64,000 nucleotides of DNA from an uncultured Oscillospiraceae bacterium (GCA_958426425.1 CATZYY010000001.1:28318-92317); one strand, 5' to 3'; positions 34,804 through 46,068 are shown, counted from the stretch's first letter. The notes: a model not told the origin generated them from the letters alone. A program made the numbers and translations.

Positions 34804-35528
34804 TTACCTTTCACGCCAGCGCCGTGTGCCGGGTGCGGGACAGCTACACCGGCAGGCCCCTGGAGGGGGCGGGATTGCTGTGCACCCTGGACGGGCTGCC
34901 GGTGCGGCCCCTGTCCAAGCCCGGAGGGATTCTGGTCCTTTTGAACCTGGAGCCGGGGCAGCACCGGCTGACGGTGCGCTCCGGAGGGTATCAGGAGGAG
35001 TGGGTGGATATTTCTGCGGGGACGGGAACGGCGGAGCTGGAGATCACCCTGAAACCCGGCGCCGGCTACCCCTTCCTGGGAGAGATCACCCGCCTGGGCC
35101 TGACGGTTCTGGAGGGCGGCGCCCCCGCCGCCGGACGGCAGCTGTGGCTGGCGGCCCCGGCGGGACCGGAGCTGAAGGTGGCCCAGGCCAAGGCGGAGGC
35201 GGGATGCGATCAGTTCCGCCTGTACTGCAAGGGTGCGGCGGACGCCGTGCCCACCGGGGCCTATCTGATCGCCGACGGTGAAAACAGCGAAGTTGTGACC
35301 CTGCGGAGCCTGGAGGGAGACATGGCAACCCTGGCCGCCCCCCTGCTGCGAACTCACAGCCGCAGCCGGGTTCTGCTGCCGGCCCAGCGGTATCACACCG
35401 GGCCGGGCGGACAGCTCTCTGCCGTGATGCAGGCGGCCTGCACCGTGGCGGTGTATGACGAGGAGACAGGGAAATTGTCCACCCTGGTGCTGGAGCCGGG
35501 GGAAAACCGGCAGGCGATCTCCGTGTAG
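34800..35528 (+). CDS. Beta-sandwich eCIS-locus protein, function unknown
   Basis: A 242-aa protein coupled to the DUF4255 gene. Residues 1-85 resemble a carboxypeptidase-regulatory-like/transthyretin-type domain (RDSYTGRPLEGAGLLCTLDG, LVLLNLEPGQHRLTVRSGGY). A second beta-rich domain follows. Similar proteins sit beside the cap and PAAR-like genes in other eCIS loci as I recall them. No catalytic motif is visible. Possibly an adaptor of the particle end; unproven. Confidence 0.6.
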   Translation: MITFHASAVCRVRDSYTGRPLEGAGLLCTLDGLPVRPLSKPGGILVLLNLEPGQHRLTVRSGGYQEEWVDISAGTGTAELEITLKPGAGYPFLGEITRLGLTVLEGGAPAAGRQLWLAAPAGPELKVAQAKAEAGCDQFRLYCKGAADAVPTGAYLIADGENSEVVTLRSLEGDMATLAAPLLRTHSRSRVLLPAQRYHTGPGGQLSAVMQAACTVAVYDEETGKLSTLVLEPGENRQAISV

Positions 35529-35569
35529 GGGGGCTCGGCGACAATTGGAACAGACAGGAGGATGAGTAA

Positions 35570-35956
35570 ATGGCAAACCCGGTGGTTCAGACAGCGGTTT
35601 GTACCTGTGCCTTTGGGGCGGCTCCGGCCGTCATCACCGTCACCAGTCAGCAGACGGTGACCATCTGCAAAATGCCGGCGGCCACCATTTTGGACGGGGC
35701 GGCCATGTCCAACGTGCCCACCTTCGGCATGTGCTCCAATCCGGCCAACCCCACGGTGGCGGCCGCCACTGCGGCGGCCATGGGAGTGCTGACGCCCATG
35801 CCCTGTGTGCCGGCCACCGTTAGCTGGGTGCCGGGCTGCCCCACCGTGACGGTGTGCAAGCGGCCGCTGCTGAACAATACCAGCAAGCTGATGTGCGCCT
35901 ATGGCGGCGTCATCCAGGTCGGCGCCACACCGGCTATGACAGTCAAAACGCCCTGA
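35570..35956 (+). CDS. DUF4280 PAAR-like spike tip protein
   Basis: A 128-aa protein of the DUF4280 (PAAR-like) family. Start MANPVVQTAVCTCAFGAAP, then a central CSNPANPTVAAATAAAMG and C-terminal CVPATVSWVPGCPTVTV, with Cys residues spaced as in the family. PAAR-like proteins sharpen the spike and can bear cargo. It lies far from the spike gene but in the same operon. RBS AGGAGG. Confidence 0.88.
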   Translation: MANPVVQTAVCTCAFGAAPAVITVTSQQTVTICKMPAATILDGAAMSNVPTFGMCSNPANPTVAAATAAAMGVLTPMPCVPATVSWVPGCPTVTVCKRPLLNNTSKLMCAYGGVIQVGATPAMTVKTP

Positions 35957-35991
35957 CGGGGCCATAAGCGATTTGAGAGGGGGGATGCGCT

Positions 35992-38139
35992 GTGGAGGAA
36001 TTCGACCTGCGGGACGTGGCCTATGAAAAGATCGGACAGAGCTACGAAAGCCAATGGGACCTGATGGACGATCTGTTTGCCTGGCTGGATCTGCTGCTGT
36101 ACTTCTTCTATAAGCACCACCAGTGGCTGGGCCCCAAAAACGACATGCGGAACATGATGGGCCTGGTGGTCAGCCGGGAGGAGTTTGAGCACAATCTGGC
36201 CAAGGCCGCTCAGCTGGGGCTGTGCGTCCGGCTCAGCAGAGAGGAGGCCGCCCAGCTGGAGGCATCCCGCACCGCCATAGAGGCCCGGTTGGTGCGGACG
36301 GGAGAGCAATTCCCCCTGCTGCTGCTGTTCCGGCGGTGCGGCCTGGACGACTTTGAGCGCGGCTGTGTGGCCCTGGCCTATGCGGGCGCGCTGGATCAGA
36401 AATATGAAAAGCTCTTTGCCTATCTGCAGGACGACATTACCCGGAAGGCCCCTTCCCCGGCACTGGCGGTCCAGCTGTTCTTGCCGCCGGAGCACACCGT
36501 GGAGGAGTACCTGGCCCGATTTTCCCGGCGGGATGCCTTTACCAGCCTGTTTGACCGGGAGCGGCTGGCGGCGGGACAGCTGGTCCTGAGCCCCGCAGTG
36601 CTGGAATTTCTCAGCACCGGCACGGTGGCGCCGCTGCCGGGTATCCGGCTGTTTGACGGGGCCGGGGAGCGCCCCTCCGGCCCCCTGGTCATCGGGCAGG
36701 AGACCGCCCGCCGGCTGGAGACGCTGTTCCGGGAGCCGGGACAGCGGGCCATCTGCCTGACGGGAGGACCGGGCAGCGGCAAGCGCTTTCAGGTGGAGCA
36801 CCTGATGGCCCGAACGGGAGGCCGGTGCGTCTTTGTGAATTTGGACTGCGACAGACCGGAGGAGCGGGCTCGGGAGGGAATCCTGGTTGCCCGGCTCACC
36901 GGCGCCGGCCTGTGCTTCGGACATATGGAGAGCCGGGACGGCGAGGGCAAGCTATTGCCTCCGGAGGAAAAGCTGCTTCAAGAGATTCTGGACCTGGAGC
37001 CCGCCGGGGAGAAGCTGTTTTTCCTCTCCCAGCTGCCCATCCGGGCCCGGATCAACCGGCTGACGGTGGAGCTGGAGCTGCCCGACACCTCGGAGGATGA
37101 GCGGATTGCCCTGTTCCGGGCCTTCCTGGGGGACACCCCCCTGGGAGACGGATTGACGGTAGAGGAGCTGGCGTCCAAGTTCCGTTTCTCTCCCCGTCAG
37201 GTGGAGCGGTCCTGCCGGCAGGCGGTGGGCCTTGCCCGGCTGGAGGGCCTTTCGGCCATCCCCAGCCGTCAGATGCACCAGTGCTGCTATCGGCAGGTGG
37301 TCCACAAGCTGGGCGACCTGGCCACCCCGGTACGGCCTGCCTTCCACTGGGACGACGTGGTGATGCCCCAGGAGCAGAAGCGGCTTTTGCAGCACGCCTG
37401 CGGCCACATCAAGTTCCGCCACAAGGTGTACAGTGAGTGGGGCTTTGACCGGAAGGTGACCTACGGCCGGGGGCTGTCCATCCTTTTTGCCGGTGCTCCG
37501 GGCACCGGAAAGACCATGTGCGCCCAGGTCATCGCCAACGAGCTGAACATGGAGATGTACAAAATCAACATCTCCCAGATCGTCAGCAAGTACATTGGAG
37601 AGACGGAGAAAAACTTGCAGGCGGTCTTTGCTGAGGCGAGAAAGTCCAACTGCATCCTCTTCTTTGACGAGTGTGACGCCATCTTCGGCAAGCGCAGCGA
37701 GGTGAAGGACGCCCACGACCGCAACGCCAACGTGGAGGTGGCCTATCTGCTCCAGCAGATCGAGGAGCACGACGGGGTGTGCATCATGGCCACCAACCTC
37801 ATCGGCAACATCGACGCGGCCTTTATGCGGCGCATCACCTATGTGGTCCACTTCCCCTTCCCGGACCCGGCCATGCGGCAGGAGATCTACCGCCGCACCG
37901 TTCCCAAGGAAGCTCCGGTATCCGACGATGTGGACTGGGCCTTCCTGGCGGAGAAATTCGAACTCTCCGGCGGCCATATCAAGAACATCGTCCTCTCCGC
38001 CGCCTTCCTGGCGGCGCTGGAGGGGGAGCCCATGGGCATGTCCCAGCTGCTGCGCGCGGCAGTGGGCGAGCTGAAGAAAAATGAAATCGTCGTGGTTCGG
38101 GAGGAGCTGCGGGAATACGCAGACCTGCTGGATGGTTGA
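35992..38139 (+). CDS. AAA+ ATPase of the eCIS (Afp15-like)
   Basis: A 715-aa protein with an N-terminal helical region (1-230), a P-loop-like segment GGPGSGKRF (about 257-265) in a degenerate first ATPase-like module, and a canonical AAA+ module (about 440-690): Walker A GAPGTGKT near residue 505, Walker B CILFFDECDAIFG near 555-567, sensor-1 MATNLIGNIDAAFMRR. AAA+ proteins of this type are a core eCIS component required for assembly. GTG start 35992 with AGAGGGGGG upstream. Confidence 0.9.
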   Translation: MEEFDLRDVAYEKIGQSYESQWDLMDDLFAWLDLLLYFFYKHHQWLGPKNDMRNMMGLVVSREEFEHNLAKAAQLGLCVRLSREEAAQLEASRTAIEARLVRTGEQFPLLLLFRRCGLDDFERGCVALAYAGALDQKYEKLFAYLQDDITRKAPSPALAVQLFLPPEHTVEEYLARFSRRDAFTSLFDRERLAAGQLVLSPAVLEFLSTGTVAPLPGIRLFDGAGERPSGPLVIGQETARRLETLFREPGQRAICLTGGPGSGKRFQVEHLMARTGGRCVFVNLDCDRPEERAREGILVARLTGAGLCFGHMESRDGEGKLLPPEEKLLQEILDLEPAGEKLFFLSQLPIRARINRLTVELELPDTSEDERIALFRAFLGDTPLGDGLTVEELASKFRFSPRQVERSCRQAVGLARLEGLSAIPSRQMHQCCYRQVVHKLGDLATPVRPAFHWDDVVMPQEQKRLLQHACGHIKFRHKVYSEWGFDRKVTYGRGLSILFAGAPGTGKTMCAQVIANELNMEMYKINISQIVSKYIGETEKNLQAVFAEARKSNCILFFDECDAIFGKRSEVKDAHDRNANVEVAYLLQQIEEHDGVCIMATNLIGNIDAAFMRRITYVVHFPFPDPAMRQEIYRRTVPKEAPVSDDVDWAFLAEKFELSGGHIKNIVLSAAFLAALEGEPMGMSQLLRAAVGELKKNEIVVVREELREYADLLDG

Positions 38140-38193
38140 CAGCCCCTCCGGCTATGAGCCGGTTTGCAGGAGCAGAAACGAGGTGGACCGCTT

Positions 38194-40173
38194 TTGAAAC
38201 GGAATACGCGCTTTACATTGGGAAGGAAACTGCTGCTCATGGTGCTGCTTATGAGCGTGGTTCTCTGCACCGCCGCCCTGGCCATCAGTTATCACACATA
38301 TCTGCGGGATACGCGGGCGCTGTATGGGCAGCACGGTCAGCAGCTGGCCCAGGAACTGGCCCGCCAGGCGGACAGCGGCGGTCAGCTGACGCAGGCTGTG
38401 CTGGAGGAGGCCATGGAGCAGGATGACATCTCCTTCGCCGCGGAGGTCCGCCTGCTGGAGACGGGACTGGAGGTCCGGCTGTGCGCCGGCGACCGGCTGA
38501 AGGCGGGACTGCTGGCCCCGGGGGATCTGTGGATGCCCGCCGGTCTGGAGTCCTCTGCTCTGGAGAACCTGCTGGAAGAGGGGCGGCTGGAGCCGATTCT
38601 ATGGAGGGAGCCGGGCCTTGGCTGGCGGATGCTGGCGGTGGCGCCCATCCTTCGGACAGAGGGCGGTGTATCCTCCTACGTGGCGGTGGAGCTGGAGATG
38701 GATCAGGCCATCGCAGGTGAGCGGAGCTTTCTCATGGGTATGGGAGTGCTGCTGGCCTGTCTGGCCGCGGCACTGATCGTGGCCTTCATGCTGGTGATCC
38801 GGCGCATCTTCATCCAGCCCATCCGTCTTCTGACCAAGGCGGCCCAGGACTACGAGGGCGGTGAGAACAAATCCACCTTTACCAAGGTGAAGATCAAAAG
38901 CCATGATGAGCTGCGCACGCTGTCAGACGCCTTCCGCATGATGCTGGTGGAGATCGACCTGAACAACTTCGAGCAGAAGGAACTGGCCGTGCGGGAGCAG
39001 AAGCTGGAGATCGAGCTGCAGCTGGCCAACGAGCTCAACCGCTCCATGCTGCCCAAGGAGCTGCCGGAACGGGAACAGGGCTACGAGTTCGATGTGCATG
39101 GACTGCTGTGCCGGGGCTGTGAGGTGGAGTATGACTTTTACGACTACTTCATGCTGGACCAGGATCGGCTGTGCGTCCTCATCGGTGCGGTGCCGGGAGA
39201 GGGGATTCCCCAGGCCCTTTACACCGTCATGGCCCAGACCGCTATTAAAAGCCAGCTGCGCTCCGGATTGTCTCTGACAGCCGCCATGACGGCGGCCAAC
39301 AGTCAGCTCCACGAAATGAGCGGCGCCTTCGTGCTCCACGCCCTGGTGGGCGTACTGGACGGGATGACCGGGAAGTTCTCCTGTATCAACGCCGGACAGG
39401 AGATTCCCCTGCTCATGCGCAGTCAGGACCGATATGAGTGGGTCCAGGCCCCGCCCTACGCGCCCCTGGGGCAGAACGAGAACGTGGTCTATCAGGTATT
39501 GGAGTTGGAGCTGCGGCAGGGCGACTGCATGTTTTTCCACACCCGGGCACTGGGAGAGATCCGAAACGAGCTGGACAGACCCTTTGCGGAGGATCAGCTC
39601 CGGGCCACGCTGAATCTGAGCCGAAGCCGGGGGCTGAGCGTGGAACAGCAGCTGGAATTTGTGCGGGATACGGCGGGAGCATATTCTCGGCGTGTCCAGG
39701 TGGACGGATACGCCATGCTGTCTCTGGAGTACCGCCGAAAGGACCGGGCCATGGCCCACTGCGTCCTGAACGCTGGGCAGGAGGGGGAGCGGCGCCTGCT
39801 GGACTTCCTGCGTGGACAGTTGAAAGCCAACGGCTTTTCCGGCCGGCAGATCGCGGAGATGGCGGTATTGGCCGACGAGCTATTTGTGCTGTGCTGCGGA
39901 CAGGCTGAGGCCGATGCCCGCTTCCTGGTCCAGTGCGCCGTGATGGAGGAGACCGCCACAGTGGTGCTTCAGGTGAAAGGCCCCATGGGGGGGAGAGATC
40001 CCCTGGAGGTTACCCGGGGTGAGGCGGCTGCCCGGGCGGCGGCTTTTATCCGGCAAAACACCCATCGCGTGACATTTGAATCAATAGACGGTATGGACAC
40101 GGTCACTGTGACCCGACAGATGAAGGCGGATGTCTCTGGTCACGGTGGACTGAAACAGCAGACGAGGAGCTAA
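38194..40173 (+). CDS. Membrane SpoIIE-like protein, phosphatase domain degenerate
   Basis: A 659-aa protein from TTG 38194 (GAGGTGG 7 nt upstream). TM1 near residues 8-30, an extracytoplasmic sensor domain, TM2 near 182-204, HAMP, a PP2C/SpoIIE-like domain (about 285-510) and a C-terminal ATPase-like module (about 515-645). The phosphatase site is degraded compared with the intact paralogue at 44434: the motif IADVSGKG there is IGAVPGEG here, so one metal-binding Asp is lost, and the terminal acidic pair of FDDITM is replaced (VDGYAML). I predict a pseudophosphatase, perhaps a decoy or scaffold in partner switching. Confidence 0.8.
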   Translation: MKRNTRFTLGRKLLLMVLLMSVVLCTAALAISYHTYLRDTRALYGQHGQQLAQELARQADSGGQLTQAVLEEAMEQDDISFAAEVRLLETGLEVRLCAGDRLKAGLLAPGDLWMPAGLESSALENLLEEGRLEPILWREPGLGWRMLAVAPILRTEGGVSSYVAVELEMDQAIAGERSFLMGMGVLLACLAAALIVAFMLVIRRIFIQPIRLLTKAAQDYEGGENKSTFTKVKIKSHDELRTLSDAFRMMLVEIDLNNFEQKELAVREQKLEIELQLANELNRSMLPKELPEREQGYEFDVHGLLCRGCEVEYDFYDYFMLDQDRLCVLIGAVPGEGIPQALYTVMAQTAIKSQLRSGLSLTAAMTAANSQLHEMSGAFVLHALVGVLDGMTGKFSCINAGQEIPLLMRSQDRYEWVQAPPYAPLGQNENVVYQVLELELRQGDCMFFHTRALGEIRNELDRPFAEDQLRATLNLSRSRGLSVEQQLEFVRDTAGAYSRRVQVDGYAMLSLEYRRKDRAMAHCVLNAGQEGERRLLDFLRGQLKANGFSGRQIAEMAVLADELFVLCCGQAEADARFLVQCAVMEETATVVLQVKGPMGGRDPLEVTRGEAAARAAAFIRQNTHRVTFESIDGMDTVTVTRQMKADVSGHGGLKQQTRS

Positions 40174-40177
40174 CACT

Positions 40178-40588
40178 ATGGTAGAAAAAGGGTTCTCCGC
40201 AGCCCTGGACCAGCTGGAGCCCGTGCAGAAGTTTGTACTGGAACAGCTGAGAGATCACCCGTTCTCTGAACGGGTACGGGCGCAGTTGGATGTGGCTGTG
40301 GAAGAGATTTTTGTGAACATTGCCCGTTATGCCTATCCCGAGGACCACATGGGCCGGGTGACGATTCGCTGCCGGGTGGACCAGAATCCCCTTCGGATCA
40401 CGGTGCAGTTCGTGGACAGCGGCGTTCCCTTCGATCCCCTGAAGAAAACGGATGCGGACATTACCCTCTCAGCCGAGGAACGGCAGATCGGCGGCCTGGG
40501 CATTTTGATGGTCAAGCGTTCCATGGACGAGGTGCGCTACGCATATGAAGATGGAAAGAATATTCTGACCTTGGTAAAAGTGCTTTGA
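40178..40588 (+). CDS. RsbW-like anti-sigma/serine kinase, copy 1
   Basis: A 136-aa GHKL-type ATPase. N-box VAVEEIFVNIARYAY with the Mg-binding Asn, G1 DSGVPFDP, G2 GGLGILMVKRSMD are all intact. Such proteins phosphorylate a STAS antagonist and hold a partner when the antagonist is phosphorylated. Four bp after the degenerate SpoIIE-like gene and followed by a STAS gene, so this is a partner-switch triplet. Very similar to copy 2 at 46069. Confidence 0.88.
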   Translation: MVEKGFSAALDQLEPVQKFVLEQLRDHPFSERVRAQLDVAVEEIFVNIARYAYPEDHMGRVTIRCRVDQNPLRITVQFVDSGVPFDPLKKTDADITLSAEERQIGGLGILMVKRSMDEVRYAYEDGKNILTLVKVL

Positions 40589-40664
40589 TACATGGGTGGA
40601 AGCAGATTGGATGAACCGGACGTTGTTCCGGCAGGGTTGAATTTGAGAAGCGAGGTTGAATGAA

Positions 40665-40964
40665 ATGACGATCATGAAAACACAGGAGCACAGCACACTC
40701 ACGCTGTTTCTGGAGGGGCGGCTGGATACCACCACATCCCCGCAGCTGGAGGCGGAGCTGGCGGAATCTTTGACGGGCATCACAGATTTGACGCTGGACC
40801 TGTCGAAGCTGGCATACCTCTCCTCGGCGGGACTGCGTGTGATTTTGTCTGCCCAAAAACGGATGAACAAACAGGGCCGAATGGTGGTGCGCCATGTGAA
40901 CGAGACCATTATGGAGGTCTTTGAAGTGACCGGATTTGTGGATATTCTGACCATCGAGGAGTAA
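40665..40964 (+). CDS. STAS-domain anti-anti-sigma-type antagonist
   Basis: A 99-aa single STAS domain. Motifs EGRLDTTTSPQLEAEL and LDLSKLAYLSSAGLRVIL contain the phosphorylatable Ser (YLSSAGLR) that RsbW-like kinases target. ATG 40665 has GAGGT 8 nt upstream, preferred to the TTG at 40656. The only STAS gene in the window, so both RsbW-like proteins may share it. No sigma factor gene is present nearby, so the final target is unknown. Confidence 0.9.
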   Translation: MTIMKTQEHSTLTLFLEGRLDTTTSPQLEAELAESLTGITDLTLDLSKLAYLSSAGLRVILSAQKRMNKQGRMVVRHVNETIMEVFEVTGFVDILTIEE

Positions 40965-40978
40965 TCGAGGGATCATTT

Positions 40979-41836
40979 ATGGTAGATAGTATTCAGCAGT
41001 GTTGCCGGCCAGTTCGGATAGAGGACCGCCCGCAAATCGAAGAGATCCGCGCCCGGGCCGGACATACGCTCAGCGCCCATGCGTTTACATCCCTGTACCT
41101 TTGGCAGAAGGCTATGAAGCTGTCCGTCTGCCTGGAGAATGACGCGTTTTTTGTCCGATTTTTGCAGCGTGGGGACAACGCCTGGTTTTACCCCTGCGGA
41201 AGCGAGGAGGCACAGGCGCGGTTTCTTCAGGCGGGATTGCAGACGCCGGAATTTTCGCTGCATTATGTGCGCCGGGAGGATGTGGCTTTTATCCAGAGCC
41301 TTTTTCCGGGGCGGTTCCGCTTTGAGGAGGCCCGGGGGGATTTTGAATATATCTGCGACCGGGCCGCACAGGTGGAGATGCAGGGTGCAAAATTCCGCAA
41401 GCTGCGTTCGAAGGTCAATCGGGGAAAGCACTGCTGTAATTGGAATGTGGTGAGGATTTGCAAGGAAAACCTTCCCGCATGCAGAACGATTATTCAGCAT
41501 TGGGAACACAGCGGAATTTCAGACAGAGAAGTGGCGCTGTTCAGCCTGGAGCACTTTGAAGAGCTGAACATGATGGGAATTATTTTGGAGACTGCGGAAG
41601 GCCCCCAGGCCACCGCGTACGGAAGTTGTATTACGAACGACGTGTTTGACCTGCATGTGGAAAAAACTGTCATGCACAACATCGACAGCTATTTGAAGTG
41701 GGAACTGTATTCCCACTTGCCGGAGACAGTCCGCGTGGTCAATCTGGAGGAGGATTTGAATTTGCCGGGACTTCGCACCAGTAAACTGGAATCCCTGCCG
41801 GAGTTGATCCCGCTGTGGAAAGGGGTTCCGATATGA
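40979..41836 (+). CDS. DUF2156 (phosphatidylglycerol lysyltransferase C-terminal-like) protein
   Basis: A 285-aa protein of the DUF2156 family, built of two GNAT-like halves. Recognisable blocks: AHAFTSLYLWQ, EYICDRAAQVEMQGAKFRKLRSKVN and LHVEKTVMHNIDSYLKWEL. Related proteins transfer aminoacyl or acyl groups; the membrane flippase part of MprF is absent. Its substrate is unknown. ATGA overlap with the MATE-fusion gene. Confidence 0.8.
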   Translation: MVDSIQQCCRPVRIEDRPQIEEIRARAGHTLSAHAFTSLYLWQKAMKLSVCLENDAFFVRFLQRGDNAWFYPCGSEEAQARFLQAGLQTPEFSLHYVRREDVAFIQSLFPGRFRFEEARGDFEYICDRAAQVEMQGAKFRKLRSKVNRGKHCCNWNVVRICKENLPACRTIIQHWEHSGISDREVALFSLEHFEELNMMGIILETAEGPQATAYGSCITNDVFDLHVEKTVMHNIDSYLKWELYSHLPETVRVVNLEEDLNLPGLRTSKLESLPELIPLWKGVPI

Positions 41837-43584
41837 GAGAGGACAGCTTTACCAAAAAAATATTCTATCGGTTCTTTTTCCCGGCGGTAGGTGCCTCCAT
41901 CTGCCTGGGCCTTGCCAACCTGGCTGACGCGCTTTGCGTCGGCATGGTGATGGGAGAGGCGGCCCTGGCGGCCATCAGCCTGGTGACGCCCATCTATATG
42001 GTGTTCAACGTGCTGCATCTGGGAATGGCCGTGGGCGGCTCGGTGATCTTTGCCCAGCTGATGGGCGGCGGAAAGGTGAAGCAGGCGGTAAACGTGTTCC
42101 GGCAGATGCTGCTGATGGCCCTGGTGGTCAGCGCGGCTCTGGCGGTCCTGGGGGAGATTTTCGTGGACCCGCTGATTGTGCTGCTGGGAGCGGACCCCGC
42201 CCAGGGGATGGTCTACGAAATGACCCGGTCCTACGCCGTGCGCCTGCTGGCCGCCGCGCCGCTGTTTTTCCTGAACATGATCTTTTACTACTTCCTCCGG
42301 TGCGATGACGGAGAGCGGCGGGCCAGCGTGGGGTTGGCGGTGTCCAACCTGCTGGACGTGGGGTTGTCCTTCGTGTTTGTGCTGGGCTTCAAAATGGGCA
42401 TCAACGGCGCGGTATACTCCACCATTGTGGGCGTGGGCGCGGCTGTGCTGATTTACCTGCCGCACTTCTTCAAAAAGGCCAATATCCTCAGCCTGCGGCT
42501 GGCCCGGCCGGATTTCAAGGTGATGGCCCAGTGCTACCGTACTGGATTTTCCAGCTCCTCCCAATACATCTGGCAGTTTCTCTTTTTCCTGGTCATCAAC
42601 AACCTGCTCATCAGCCGCCACGGAGAGAGCGGTCTCGCGGTGTTCAACGTGGTACTGAATATCTCCTACCTGGTGGTGGGCCTGTTTGACGGCGTGGCCG
42701 CCACCATCCAGCCCCTGGCCGCCACCTTTCACGGGGAACGGAACCGGCAGGCGGAGCGTGATACCCTGCGGCTGGGCTTGAAGTGGGGCGGCGCGCTGGG
42801 CGCGCTGCTGCTGGGGATGGTAGCCCTTGGCGCACCCCAGGTGGGCCGGCTGTTTGGCCTGTCTGAGGAGATGGCGGGCATGGGGGCGCTGGCCCTGCGG
42901 ATGTATTGCGTGGGCGGTATCGGCGTGGGCACCAGCATGCTGCTGTCCTCTTATTGGCAGGCTGTGGGAAAAGAGCACCAGACCATGGTGCTGACATTCC
43001 TGCGCTCCTTTGCGGTGTACCTGGCCTTTGCCGTGCCGCTGGCCATGGGGCCGCTGGCATATTTTTGGCTGGTCTATCCCGCCACCGAGGGGGTTTCCCT
43101 GGCCATTGTGGCGGTATGGCGCATGGTCGTCAACAGGAGGAACCGGCTCCAGATCGTCAATTTGGATGAGGCCCCGATTTTCCATCGCATGCTGCAGCAG
43201 GATCTCCAGGAGCTGTCCGGGCTGCTGGAGGAGTGCGAGGAATTCTGCGCTTTGCAGGGAGCCAGCATGCAGCAGACCTTTTTCGTCACCATGGCGGTGG
43301 AGGAGATGAGCCAGGCAATTTTTGCCCACGCTCAGGAGTCGGGCCGCAGCGGAATCTACATTCAGATCACTCTGTTCCAGTCGGAGCCGGGGGTCTTTGA
43401 CCTCCACATCCGGGACAATGCCATGGCCTTTGACCCGTTCTCTCTGCGCACCAACAAGATCTCCGAAGCGGACAGCGAGGAGCTGGCCATGGACAGTATG
43501 GGCGTTCTGATGGTGAAGAAAAAGGCCAAGGAGTTCTATTATCGCCATTTTCAGGGGTTCAACACCCTGCTGGTTCGCATTTGA
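41833..43584 (+). CDS. MATE-family transporter fused to RsbW-like ATPase domain
   Basis: A 583-aa protein: a 12-helix MATE/NorM-type transporter (residues 1-440; ISLVTPIYMVFNVLHLGMAVGG, LAVFNVVLNISYLVVGLFDG) followed by a C-terminal GHKL/RsbW-like domain (about 450-583). In that domain the N-box reads VTMAVEEMSQAIFAHA, lacking the usual Asn, and G1 is DNAMAFDP, so ATP binding is doubtful. The fusion ties a membrane carrier to the partner-switching genes around it. Transport substrate unknown. Confidence 0.85.
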   Translation: MREDSFTKKIFYRFFFPAVGASICLGLANLADALCVGMVMGEAALAAISLVTPIYMVFNVLHLGMAVGGSVIFAQLMGGGKVKQAVNVFRQMLLMALVVSAALAVLGEIFVDPLIVLLGADPAQGMVYEMTRSYAVRLLAAAPLFFLNMIFYYFLRCDDGERRASVGLAVSNLLDVGLSFVFVLGFKMGINGAVYSTIVGVGAAVLIYLPHFFKKANILSLRLARPDFKVMAQCYRTGFSSSSQYIWQFLFFLVINNLLISRHGESGLAVFNVVLNISYLVVGLFDGVAATIQPLAATFHGERNRQAERDTLRLGLKWGGALGALLLGMVALGAPQVGRLFGLSEEMAGMGALALRMYCVGGIGVGTSMLLSSYWQAVGKEHQTMVLTFLRSFAVYLAFAVPLAMGPLAYFWLVYPATEGVSLAIVAVWRMVVNRRNRLQIVNLDEAPIFHRMLQQDLQELSGLLEECEEFCALQGASMQQTFFVTMAVEEMSQAIFAHAQESGRSGIYIQITLFQSEPGVFDLHIRDNAMAFDPFSLRTNKISEADSEELAMDSMGVLMVKKKAKEFYYRHFQGFNTLLVRI

Positions 43585-43596
43585 GGAGGTGGTTTC

Positions 43597-44403
43597 ATGA
43601 CTGTACAGGGAACACCGCAGATGATTCCGGCACTGAGCCGCATCTGGGAGGCCTGCTTTGGCGACAGCCCGGACTATATCCGCTTTTTTATGGAAAACCG
43701 CTTTCCCGCCTGCCGGTCCTTTGTCTGGCTGGAGGATGCTGCGCCGGTGGGCGCGGCCTACCTTCTGCCCTGTGCGCTGGGAGAGCACCGGGCTTACTAT
43801 GGATACGCGGTGGGCGTCCATCCGGACTACCGGCGCCGGGGGATATGCGAACAAATTCTGTGCGCCGCGGAAGCATTCTGCGCGGGAGAGAATGCCGTGT
43901 TTTTCGTGCTGCCCCGGGCCGGAGTGGAGGACTACTATTTGAAACGGGGATTTTCCCCCGCATTTTTCCACGATTTTCATGAGATTCTTCCAAGGGGAGT
44001 ACCTGTGGAGGGACTGACGGTCTCCCAGGCAGAGCCGGAGGAATCCCGACGGCTGCGGGATCAGTTTTTCCGGGGAGATGGTTATGTGGCTTGGGATACG
44101 GCGGCAACGGCTTACGCGCTGCAGGAACAGCGGCGCTGCGGCGGCATCGCCCATATCCTCAGCTGGCGCGGAGAGCGGTATTTTCTGTTTGGGGTAAAGC
44201 AGGGAAAGACCCTTTTCCTGCGGGAAACGACCATGCCCATGGAACGGCTGACAGAGGTCTCCCGCTGGCTGTGCACCTACTACGGTGTGACACAGCTGGC
44301 GGTAGAGAGTCCCGCAGCTTCACTGGAGACGGGAACGCCGCGGGGCTGCTGTTGGAATTTCAGCTTGGATGTTCCGGGGTGGCTGGGCTTTGACCTGGCA
44401 TAG
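43597..44403 (+). CDS. GNAT-family N-acetyltransferase, copy 1
   Basis: A 268-aa protein with an N-terminal GNAT fold (AYYGYAVGVHPDYRRRGICEQIL carries the V-x-P-x-x-R-R-x-G acetyl-CoA loop) and a C-terminal half resembling a second, degenerate acyltransferase lobe. GAGGAGGT upstream of ATG 43597. It lies inside the partner-switching section; whether it modifies particle proteins is unknown. Confidence 0.85.
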   Translation: MTVQGTPQMIPALSRIWEACFGDSPDYIRFFMENRFPACRSFVWLEDAAPVGAAYLLPCALGEHRAYYGYAVGVHPDYRRRGICEQILCAAEAFCAGENAVFFVLPRAGVEDYYLKRGFSPAFFHDFHEILPRGVPVEGLTVSQAEPEESRRLRDQFFRGDGYVAWDTAATAYALQEQRRCGGIAHILSWRGERYFLFGVKQGKTLFLRETTMPMERLTEVSRWLCTYYGVTQLAVESPAASLETGTPRGCCWNFSLDVPGWLGFDLA

Positions 44404-44433
44404 ACGGACGAGGACAAAGGGAGGAGAAGAGAG

Positions 44434-46065
<1,632 letters not shown>

Positions 46066-46068
46066 GCC

